DNA of 64,000 bases from Cohnella baijiui (GTDB lineage: Bacteria; Bacillota; Bacilli; Paenibacillales; Paenibacillaceae): positions 1-64,000 of the forward strand of contig NZ_JAJFOW010000004.1 of assembly GCF_020731285.1 (NCBI RefSeq). Direction: 5' to 3'. Position numbers and translations under genes: made by a program. The notes below the pieces were generated by a model. That model saw nothing but the letters and a program-made list of their open reading frames with translations. It did no database searches and was not told the origin of the DNA. Shown in pieces: positions 7,807 to 15,461 of the stretch (within the stretch, counting starts at the first letter, position 1; the number at the start of each line of letters is the position of its first letter).

Positions 7807-8721
7807 ATGAATGGTACCTTGGGCTACATAAATGAAATCCCCATGCTGGCGTATGAAAAAGAAGTAACAAGTGAATTAACGATCAAGGAAGGAAGCAGCT
7901 ATTTGCATTATTTTGATGGAGAGATAAAAGGCAGACCATTGCTAAAGTGGCCCGGTGGCAAACGGAATATGCTAAAGCATTTACTTCCAATACTTCCAAT
8001 GGCCTTTAATAGATATTATGAACCATTCCTTGGTGGTGGGGCACTATTTTTTGCTTTGCAACCACAAAATTCGTTCTTATCTGACTGTAATCCTGATTTG
8101 ATTAACTGTTATAGGGAAGTGAGAAATAATCCAGAAGAAGTAATTAGAAGACTTCAAAGGTTAGAGAATTCAGAGACTTCATATTATGAAATCAGAAGAA
8201 ATATTCCTGAAAGTGACATTGATAAATGTGTAAGATTGATTTATTTAACTAGACTCTCATTCAATGGAATATACAGGCAGAATCTTAAAGGCGAATTTAA
8301 TGTTCCGTATGGACATAGGACACATCTGAGCCCTTGTGATGAGTCTAAAATTTTTTCAGTAAGCCGGGCATTAGCAGGAGCAGATCTTAGATCAGTTGAT
8401 TTTGAGGACTCTGTATTAGATGCTAAGGCTGGCGATTTAATTTATTTCGACCCACCGTATACAATATCAAAAGGTAAAAATGGATTTCTACGATACAATT
8501 CTAAAATCTTCACATGGGATGATCAAGTACGTTTATCAAAAGTAGCTTCTCGTTTAGTTGAGCGTGGTTGTAGCGTAGTAATAAGCAACGCTAATCATCC
8601 TTCATTGATTAAATTGTATGAGTCTTTTAACTATAAAGTAATCGAACGTGCTTCTTCAATTGCGGCTTCTGGAGAACATCGTGGTCAAATTACTGAATGC
8701 ATTTTTTATGGAGGGGTGTAA
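7807..8721 (+). CDS. Dam-type (D12 class) adenine-N6 DNA methyltransferase
   Basis: Transfers a methyl group from S-adenosylmethionine to adenine in a DNA target. Motifs in the order of the Dam/DpnII (alpha) group: WPGGKRNMLKHL at residues 48-59, the SAM-binding PFLGGGALFFAL near 74, the target-recognition middle region with LTRLSFNGIYRQN and FNVPYGHR, and the catalytic DPPYT at 215-219. About 40 extra N-terminal residues precede the usual start. AGGGGAGA precedes the ATG. The gene is AT-rich, unlike the flanking GC-rich genome, so it was probably acquired by transfer. The next gene, a DGQHR protein, begins 5 nt after the stop, suggesting one functional unit. Target sequence (GATC or other) cannot be read from the protein here. 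Confidence 0.88.
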   Translation: MNGTLGYINEIPMLAYEKEVTSELTIKEGSSYLHYFDGEIKGRPLLKWPGGKRNMLKHLLPILPMAFNRYYEPFLGGGALFFALQPQNSFLSDCNPDLINCYREVRNNPEEVIRRLQRLENSETSYYEIRRNIPESDIDKCVRLIYLTRLSFNGIYRQNLKGEFNVPYGHRTHLSPCDESKIFSVSRALAGADLRSVDFEDSVLDAKAGDLIYFDPPYTISKGKNGFLRYNSKIFTWDDQVRLSKVASRLVERGCSVVISNANHPSLIKLYESFNYKVIERASSIAASGEHRGQITECIFYGGV

Positions 8722-8726
8722 AGTGC

Positions 8727-11042
8727 ATGCTTAGTAATATCGAAATGTCGACTAACTTGCAAACACTTGCCAGATATAAAATGAGAAATTATGAAGTGAG
8801 GTCGATTAACAAACCGTTGCTTGAAGAATATCTATCTAAAGGATGGACTATCGAACAAAAAAATTCCAGAACAATTCGTATAAGGCGAAATAAGGAGCAC
8901 GACGTACTACAAAGAGATCGTGTTTGGACGTTATTTAAACGTATGGGATTTACTTATTTGACAAAAGAGGGGGGAGAGCTATTAAAAAATGACTCTAACG
9001 GTAATGATATCGTAGAAACAAATCTGGATGTGGTTGGTATTGATGATGAGCTTGCAGTTGCCGTAAAATGCATTTCATCAGAAAAGCGATTGAGTTCAAT
9101 TAAAAGCACCATGCAGACGGATATATCACAGTTAAAAATGTTACGAAATAAATTCGCTAGTAATGTGAGAACACAATTTACCAGTGCTCGCAAAAGACAA
9201 ATTGCATTTGTAATCTTTACATCAAATATTTCACTTTCTGAATCTGATCGTGTTATTGCTAACCAAGCAGGTGTTGCGATTTTTGACGAACAGGATCTAG
9301 ATTATTATGAAAGTTTAACTGCCCATCTTGGCCCAGCGGCAAAGTATCAATTTTGTGCGGATATGCTACCTGGTAAGACAATCCCAGGCCTTTCAATTAG
9401 GGTCCCTGCGGTGAGAACAAAAATGGGGGGGTATACATGCTATTCATTCTCTATTCCCCCAGAGTACTTACTTAAAATCTCATATATTTCTCATCGTGCA
9501 AAAGGTAAGGCTTCTGATATTAATACCTACCAAAGAATGATCAACAAAACCAAGTTAACAAAAATAAAAGAGTATATCGAGGATAACAATATATTCCCTA
9601 CCAATATTGTAATTAATCTCGACCAAAAGCTTGCCAAGATTCGATTCGAAAAAATCAAGCAAGATTCAGATATAGATAGCGGTTTATTAGGGTGGCTTGA
9701 TATAGAGCCAGCCTATAAATCCGCATGGGTGATCGATGGTCAACACAGATTGTTCGCTTATTCTGGACTGGAAAAAGCATCTTCGGGTAAGTTGGCTGTC
9801 TTGGCTTTTGAAGGGCTAGCTGCAAGTGCGCAAGCACAATTATTTGTTGACATAAATGGGAAACAAAAAAGTGTAAAGCAATCATTACTGCAAGAGTTGT
9901 ATGCAGAATTGCATTGGGATTCTACTGAGCCACAAATAAGAGTAAGAGCAATCATTTCAAAAGTTATACAGGAGCTGGGGGAGGATCCTGAATCTCCTCT
10001 ATACGGGAGAATACAGACAGCAGATGACAATAAAGATTTTTTAAGATGTATTACACTTGGGAGCGTTTATAGTGCTTTAGATAAGACAGGATTTCATATT
10101 CTAAAAGCTAAGAACGGTAGTCCGATTGAGTATGGTCCACTTTGGGCAGGCGATAATGAGGCAACTCTGAAAAGAACTATTTATATATTAAAGGAATGGT
10201 TTGGAATTATTCGTGATCGTTCTCAGGGGTGGTGGGACAAGGGTTCAGGTGAGGGCGGAGGCCTTGCCATGAACGATGGAATTACTACGTGCTTAAATGT
10301 ACTAAAAAGTGTGTTTCAATATTTAGATTCAAAGGGATACAGACTATTACGTTTGGACAATGAGTCTCTTTTTGAACATGTTCAACATTATGCTGAAACT
10401 CTTGGAAACTATTTTGGTTCCCTTAATGAAATTGAGAGAAAAAGATTTAGAGACCTTAGAGGAAACCAAGGTCAGGCTATCAGAACTAAGCGCTGCCAGC
10501 ATGCAATACATTTGAGCATCCCTGAATATAATCCACCAGGTCTAGAAGATTTTATTAAGACTGAAAAAGCACAAACTAATCACAGAGGCAAACAGATTGT
10601 AGACTGGATTGAGACTAATCTCCAAGAAGTAATACTTTCTGAATTAAAACAAGTATTTGGGGAAGATGAGTTAGGATGGTGGCTACAAGGGATTCCCAAA
10701 GCTGTTAGGACAAAGGCTTCTGAAAGATTTGAGTTAAACGATGGTCAAAGAGGTGGTAAAGCTAATTATTTTGATTTAATGGATTATAGAAAAATTATTA
10801 TGGAGAACTGGGATATATTTGAATCCATATTCGCTTATAAGAAGACAGGCAATAAAGAAAATCGTACTTCATGGTTAGTATTTGTAAATGATAAAAGAAA
10901 TATTGTAGCCCACGTTTCATCTGCAATAACTTTATCTTTAGAAGATCTCAGCCAATTGGAAGAATATCAGAATTGGCTATCGGGTAAACTAGGGCGAAAA
11001 ATACAAGATAATTCGTTCCAGAATGAAGAGGTTTTAATTTAA
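8727..11042 (+). CDS. DGQHR-domain (DndB-like) protein with N-terminal nuclease-like region
   Basis: A 771-residue protein in two parts. Residues 1 to about 200 have a restriction-endonuclease-like layout: helical start, then NLDVVGIDDELAVAVKC (Asp101, Lys114) and later QIAFVIFTSN. The acidic residue expected two positions before Lys114 is Ala, so cleavage activity is doubtful. Residues about 220-480 are the DGQHR domain: WVIDGQHRLFAY at 334-345, FVDINGKQKSV at 373-383. This domain occurs in DndB and related proteins linked to DNA modification. The C-terminal 290 residues are not recognised. The ATG at 8727 was chosen because GGAGGGG (8710-8716) stands before it; an in-frame ATG at 8697 lies inside the methyltransferase gene. 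Like that gene it is AT-rich. Confidence 0.75.
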   Translation: MLSNIEMSTNLQTLARYKMRNYEVRSINKPLLEEYLSKGWTIEQKNSRTIRIRRNKEHDVLQRDRVWTLFKRMGFTYLTKEGGELLKNDSNGNDIVETNLDVVGIDDELAVAVKCISSEKRLSSIKSTMQTDISQLKMLRNKFASNVRTQFTSARKRQIAFVIFTSNISLSESDRVIANQAGVAIFDEQDLDYYESLTAHLGPAAKYQFCADMLPGKTIPGLSIRVPAVRTKMGGYTCYSFSIPPEYLLKISYISHRAKGKASDINTYQRMINKTKLTKIKEYIEDNNIFPTNIVINLDQKLAKIRFEKIKQDSDIDSGLLGWLDIEPAYKSAWVIDGQHRLFAYSGLEKASSGKLAVLAFEGLAASAQAQLFVDINGKQKSVKQSLLQELYAELHWDSTEPQIRVRAIISKVIQELGEDPESPLYGRIQTADDNKDFLRCITLGSVYSALDKTGFHILKAKNGSPIEYGPLWAGDNEATLKRTIYILKEWFGIIRDRSQGWWDKGSGEGGGLAMNDGITTCLNVLKSVFQYLDSKGYRLLRLDNESLFEHVQHYAETLGNYFGSLNEIERKRFRDLRGNQGQAIRTKRCQHAIHLSIPEYNPPGLEDFIKTEKAQTNHRGKQIVDWIETNLQEVILSELKQVFGEDELGWWLQGIPKAVRTKASERFELNDGQRGGKANYFDLMDYRKIIMENWDIFESIFAYKKTGNKENRTSWLVFVNDKRNIVAHVSSAITLSLEDLSQLEEYQNWLSGKLGRKIQDNSFQNEEVLI

Positions 11043-11058
11043 GCTCATAGAAACTAAA

Positions 11059-11718
11059 GGGTCTGTCAGTAATTTTGTATAAACTCTTTTATAGGAATCT
11101 CCCCCGGAGGGGGGGGCCTCCTCACTGGCCGATTTGATCAAGAAAGAAGACGGATAGTTGCCAGGAGCATCTGTCCCCAGTTTTGAACACGGTCCATTTG
11201 CGGGTGACGTCCATCATAACGAGGTACAGCATCTTGTGCAGTCAAGATGGCGCCTTCCTGCTTCATCTTGAAGTGGATTGAATCCAGAAAGCCCACCGTG
11301 TAGACGCCTTGCAGCGGCCGATCCTGCCAATACTTGATAGCGGGATATTCTTGTTCGTGACGTTAGAGTTGAAAGTAGGAAGACCTCCAGGCTATCAATA
11401 CAGATTCTGTAGATGGTCCTGGATCTTTCCCGTGCTGACCCCCTTGGTATACAAGGAAATAATTTGGTCCTCGATGCCAGTCGCATTGTATTGGTGTTTT
11501 TGGACGACGAGTGGCTCGAACTCACCCAGGAGATCTCGTGGGACGAAGGTTTCCTGATCGTCATACTTGCTCGTGATTTCCATCTTGCTCTTACCGCTGC
11601 GGCTGTTCGATGTCTGCCTATTCTGCCCGTCATGCTTACCATAGCCCAGGTGTGTCCATCTCGGCTTCGAGCAACTCCTGGAGTGTCTGGAATAATACTA
11701 GGCATAATCACTCTTTGG
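11059..11718 (-). mobile_element. IS256-family insertion sequence remnant
   Basis: Minus-strand frames give, in order, IS256 transposase pieces: EMDTHLGYGKHDGQNRQTSN, then PRDLLGEFEPLVVQKHQ and GIEDQIISLYTKGVSTGKIQDHL. These are followed by FLDSIHFKMKQEGAI and, after a deletion of the catalytic middle, VTRKWTVFKTG and SWQLSVFF from the C-terminus. At least three frame changes occur. GGGTCTGTCAGTAATTTTGT at 11059-11078 looks like the transposon end. No matching inverted copy is seen near 11720, so the other end is lost. It directly follows the DGQHR gene and abuts the 3' end of the next leftward gene. Confidence 0.8.
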
Positions 11719-11722
11719 TAAT

Positions 11723-12529
11723 TTATATTTTCCTAAAAAGAATTTCATAGAGCATATTTCTTAACTCATCCATTTTTAAATGTTTTTTGTCCATTATTTC
11801 GAAAATTAATGGATAGGTCATCATAAGTAGACCAACTAATTGTATTGCTAAGGTTAACCATGATTGGGAAATGTCGGTTGCCGTTATTTTTGAAAAGGGA
11901 ATAATTTTTGCTGCCAATACAAAGATAGTGCCCAATATACTGAGTAACTTGACACTTGTTTTTTTCTTGTTTAGATTCTCGTTTAATATACTAATTAAGT
12001 AATGAATTTTACGTTCAGACGACAAGGTATTCTTTGGGTCGTAGATATTATTTTTTTCAAGAATATCAAAAAGTAATAAATACTTTGTATCGTGAAAATT
12101 AACATCTGAGCCATACCTCTTAGTCTTTATCTTTTTTAGCTCTTTATTGATTAATAGGTACATTAAAAATGTGCATAATATCATAATTAGATAGTAAAAC
12201 TCACTAATAATCGATCCAAGATGGCTAAATAAAAAAATCAATATTAAAAGAATACTTGCTTTCAACTTCGTTTTAAATGAAATAAAACGCACTATCATTT
12301 TTTTTACTGAAAGATCTTTCTGAAACTGTTTAAATACATTTTCAAATGTCTGCAAATAAGTAACACCTCCAGTAGTTTTTAAAATATACTTAAAATACAT
12401 ATTATTGGTTTCAAATTCATCCTGAGTCTTGTTTTGCTCTATTACTTTCGATTTAGGTGTAAATGAAAAAACCGACACCGTTCGACAACACTCCCAAAAT
12501 TTCTCTGCTATTGTAGTCCTATCGTACAT
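11723..12529 (-). CDS. Uncharacterised multi-pass membrane protein
   Basis: 268 residues, not recognised. There are four hydrophobic segments in two pairs: ILLILIFLFSHLGSII with YYLIMILCTFLMYLLI, and LLSILGTIFVLAAKII with WLTLAIQLVGLLMMTYPLIF. Lys-rich cytoplasmic loops separate them. The gene is strongly AT-rich, fitting the acquired block around it. The ATG at 12529 has only a weak AGGTAG site. A far better GGAGGTG lies 8 nt upstream of an in-frame TTG at 12355, which would give a 210-residue protein keeping all four membrane segments. The end of an IS256 remnant touches its stop codon, so its original 3' neighbour is lost. It could be part of the neighbouring defence-like block or a lone survivor. 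Confidence 0.55.
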   Translation of the reverse strand: MYDRTTIAEKFWECCRTVSVFSFTPKSKVIEQNKTQDEFETNNMYFKYILKTTGGVTYLQTFENVFKQFQKDLSVKKMIVRFISFKTKLKASILLILIFLFSHLGSIISEFYYLIMILCTFLMYLLINKELKKIKTKRYGSDVNFHDTKYLLLFDILEKNNIYDPKNTLSSERKIHYLISILNENLNKKKTSVKLLSILGTIFVLAAKIIPFSKITATDISQSWLTLAIQLVGLLMMTYPLIFEIMDKKHLKMDELRNMLYEILFRKI

Positions 12530-12578
12530 AATTCGATCTACCTATGTATGAATTTTGGGGGCTGGGAGTGTCGTAGAC

Positions 12579-14687
12579 ATGAAGAAGGCAGGGCTGCTAT
12601 TTTCGGCATTGCTGCTGATGGTGACATTGGCTGTGCCGTATCGGGCAAGCGCGGCTATCGTATTTTATGACGTAGGCGTGTCCTACTGGGCGTATCCTCA
12701 GATCATCAGCATGTCTGAGGTGGGACTGATCAAGGGCTATTCGGACAATTCGTTTAAGCCGAAGAAGGCCGTCACGCGGGAGGAATTCGCGGCGCTCATC
12801 ACGCGGGCGTTTTATCTGGATCTGCCGGATGACGGTGCGAAGCAAACGTTCGCGGACGTGGCGAAGTCGCGATGGTCGTTCGGGGACATCGAAGCCGCGA
12901 AGGACTTCCTCACGGGCTATTATCCGCCGTCCGGCAAGGCGTTCTTCGACCCGACCGCTAGCGCGACGCGCGAGGATGTGGCGGTCGCGCTCGTGAAGAC
13001 GCTCGGCTACCAGCCGGACGATCTGCAGGACGAAGGCATCCTGGATCGCTTTTACGACGGCGACAAGGTGTCTCCGAATATGCAAACCTATGTGGCGCTC
13101 GCCGTGGAGAACAAGCTGGTGACCGGTTACGAGGACGGCACCTTCCGGCCGAACCAAGGGGTGACCCGCGCCGAAGCCGCCGCGCTGCTGTACCGGGTCA
13201 TCAAAGGAGCCGCGGGTGACAGCCAGCAAGGTCTCGGGCTGAACGTCTCCGTCCCGGAGACGACGCAGACGCCGACGTTCTATATCACCGGCGACGTGAT
13301 CAAGGGCGCCAAGGTGTACATCAACAACAAGGAAGTCCAGGTCACGCAGGGGCAATTCCGCGAGGGCTTCCGTCTGAACGAGGAAGGCACCTACACCTAC
13401 ACGATCACCGCCCGTCTCTCCGGCGGCAAGACGGAGACGGTGACGAAGGCGGTCAAGTACGAGAAAGGCGCGCCGACGCTTACGGTTAACGGCGTGCCGG
13501 AGACGACCGACAAAAAGACGATCACGGTGACGTGGACGGTCAAGGACAGCAACGATCCTTCCCCCGTCGTTTACGTGAACGGGCAAAAGCAATACGGAAC
13601 GTCCGGTTCCGCCCAGGTCAACCTGGAGGACGGGGACAACGAAATCACGGTCGTCGCGGAAAACAGCGCCGGCAAGTCGGCCAAGGTCGTCAAGCACGTC
13701 GTGTTCCAGGGCAACGGTCCGACGCTGAACGTGATGAACGTGCCGGAGTCCACGGACAAAGACACGCTGAACGTGACCTGGACCGTACAGGACAAGAACG
13801 ATCCGTCGCCCAAGGTGTATTTGAACGGGCAGCAGCTCTACGGGACGTCCACGACGGTGAGCCTACGCGAAGGCGCCAACACGCTTTCCTTCAAAGCGGT
13901 GAACAGCCTGGGCAAAACGACGGAAGTGACGAAGACGGTCGTGCTGAACGGGGCTGCGCCTACGCTCGCGGTCGACCCGCTGCCGGCCACGACGAACAAA
14001 AATTCCGTCCGCGTAAGCTGGACGGTTCAGGACAAAAACGACGCCTCTCCGAAAGTGTACGTCAACGGAGAGCAAGCGTACGGCAGCAGCGCGAACGTCT
14101 CCTTGCAGCCGGGGGCGAACCGGATCACGGTCCGCGCGGTCAACAAGCAGGGCAAGTCCACGGAGAAGACGCTGGAGATCGCGTTCGCGAACGGCGGACC
14201 GTCGCTCGTCATCCAGTCCGTCCCGGACACGACGAACAAGAAAACCGTAACGGTGAGCTGGACGGTGAGCGACAGCAACGATAGCAACCCGAAAGTGTAC
14301 GTGAACGATCAGCAGGCCTACGGCAGCAGCGCGACGGTCAGCCTGACGCCGGGGTCCAACACGATCAAATTCAAAGCGGTGAACAACGCGGGCGCGGCTA
14401 CCGAGGACACTCGCACGATCGTATTCGAGCCTTCCGCGCCGAAGCTCGTACTGGGCTACGCGCCGGAGACGACCTCCGCGCAGACGATCACGCTGACGTG
14501 GACGGTGACCGACGACAACGACAGCTCTCCGAAAGTGTACGTGAACGATCAGTTGATCAACTATTCCACCAGCCTGAACGTCACGCTGAATCCGGGCGCG
14601 AACCCGTTCAAGCTCGTGGCGAGCAACAGCTACGGCAAGACGACGGAAGTCTTTTATACGGTTACCTATACGCCTGCCTCGCAGTAA
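12579..14687 (+). CDS. Surface protein: signal peptide, SLH domains, tandem Ig-like repeats
   Basis: A 702-residue exported protein. A signal peptide ends at YRASA (about residue 25). S-layer-homology units follow (motifs YSDNSFKPKKAVTREEFAALI, an intermediate unit, and YEDGTFRPNQGVTRAEAAALLYR) that bind pyruvylated wall polymer. After one divergent beta domain come five repeats of about 80 residues. Each carries a proline-glutamate-threonine turn, WTV-x-D-x-ND-x-SPKVYVN and a final GKxTE strand. The repeats are similar enough to suggest recent duplication. The ATG at 12579 was preferred to an in-frame codon at 12555 because it begins a normal signal peptide. No enzymatic domain is visible, so it is probably a structural or adhesive layer protein. 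The next gene upstream is divergent. Confidence 0.8.
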   Translation: MKKAGLLFSALLLMVTLAVPYRASAAIVFYDVGVSYWAYPQIISMSEVGLIKGYSDNSFKPKKAVTREEFAALITRAFYLDLPDDGAKQTFADVAKSRWSFGDIEAAKDFLTGYYPPSGKAFFDPTASATREDVAVALVKTLGYQPDDLQDEGILDRFYDGDKVSPNMQTYVALAVENKLVTGYEDGTFRPNQGVTRAEAAALLYRVIKGAAGDSQQGLGLNVSVPETTQTPTFYITGDVIKGAKVYINNKEVQVTQGQFREGFRLNEEGTYTYTITARLSGGKTETVTKAVKYEKGAPTLTVNGVPETTDKKTITVTWTVKDSNDPSPVVYVNGQKQYGTSGSAQVNLEDGDNEITVVAENSAGKSAKVVKHVVFQGNGPTLNVMNVPESTDKDTLNVTWTVQDKNDPSPKVYLNGQQLYGTSTTVSLREGANTLSFKAVNSLGKTTEVTKTVVLNGAAPTLAVDPLPATTNKNSVRVSWTVQDKNDASPKVYVNGEQAYGSSANVSLQPGANRITVRAVNKQGKSTEKTLEIAFANGGPSLVIQSVPDTTNKKTVTVSWTVSDSNDSNPKVYVNDQQAYGSSATVSLTPGSNTIKFKAVNNAGAATEDTRTIVFEPSAPKLVLGYAPETTSAQTITLTWTVTDDNDSSPKVYVNDQLINYSTSLNVTLNPGANPFKLVASNSYGKTTEVFYTVTYTPASQ

Positions 14688-14799
14688 ATTGCATCCGTGA
14701 GAAATCGCCATGCGCAAGATACGCAGCAGAGACTCATCGAAAACGGGGCTGTCCAAACTGTGATTTGATTAGCCCTGCGCAGCACCGATTTTCATCGAG

Positions 14800-14846
14800 A
14801 AAAAGGACCTCAACCTCCACTTATCGTGGAATTTGAGGTCCTTTTG
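14800..14846. terminator. Rho-independent terminator
   Basis: Perfect 13-bp stem AAAAGGACCTCAA / TTGAGGTCCTTTT, with A-tract before and T-tract after, so it can act in both directions. It ends the SLH/Ig-repeat gene about 110 bp after its stop. Confidence 0.85.
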
Positions 14847-14910
14847 TTTGAACGGTGAGATGATCTCCTGTCATGCGAACGCTTTTGCGGGCAGGAGATC
14901 GTGGCGCCGT

Positions 14911-15382
14911 CAGATGGAGCAAAATGGCCCAACTAGGACGGTCAGGAGGGTCCGGGTCCGTCAGATGGAGCGAAATGCTCCAACTAGGACGGGGCCCGCA
15001 CCCCCGACACTCCGAAATAGGGAACAAAATGTTCCTTATTCGCCCGCGCCCCCGCCACTCCGCCGAAATAGGGAACAAAATGTTCCTTATTCCCCCGTGC
15101 TCCAGGTATTCCGCCGAAATAGGGAACAAAATGTTCCTTATTCCCCCGTGCTCCAGGTATTCCGCCGAAATAGGGAACAAAATGTTCCTTATCCGCCCGC
15201 GCTCCCGCCGCTCAGGCGAATTAGGGAACAAAATGTTCCTTATTCCCCCGCGCCCCCGCCGCTCAGCCGAAATAGGGTACAAAATGTTCCTTATTCGCCC
15301 GTACCCCCGCTATTCCGCCGAAATAGGGAACAAAAAGTTCCTTATTCCCCCGCACCCCCACCACTCCCCCGAAATAGGGAAC
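14911..15382. repeat. Palindrome array with exact 51-bp period
   Basis: Ten units. Two early ones are built on GGAGC...GCTCC-type dyads (14911 and 14962). Seven then contain GGAACA-AAA-TGTTCC or a slightly decayed form, within GAAATAGGGAACAAAATG. The last (15371) is cut. The unit starts of the second type fall at 15014, 15065, 15116, 15167, 15218, 15269, 15320 and 15371, exactly 51 bp apart. The step between the two types is 54 bp by dyad centre. Spacers are C-rich and similar to each other; units 2 and 3 are identical. Several frames stay open through the array because 51 is a multiple of three, but no start signal supports a gene. Confidence 0.9.
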
Positions 15383-15386
15383 CCGT

Positions 15387-15439
15387 TAGGATGGGCGCTG
15401 CAGTGGCTTGTGGCTCCGTGGGGGTCCAAGCCCATCCTA
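15387..15439. terminator. Inverted repeat downstream of MutS-like operon
   Basis: Ten-bp arms TAGGATGGGC (15387-15396) and GCCCATCCTA (15430-15439) enclose 33 nt. It lies between the palindrome array and the stop codon of the leftward MutS-like operon. There is no clear T-run, so its action as a terminator is uncertain. Confidence 0.35.
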
Positions 15440-15461
15440 CGGACCGACAACGCGCCTCCGC

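Noticed and set aside
14911..15382. CRISPR array
   Set aside because: The spacers are similar or identical to each other, the repeat is a short perfect dyad, and there are no cas genes nearby.
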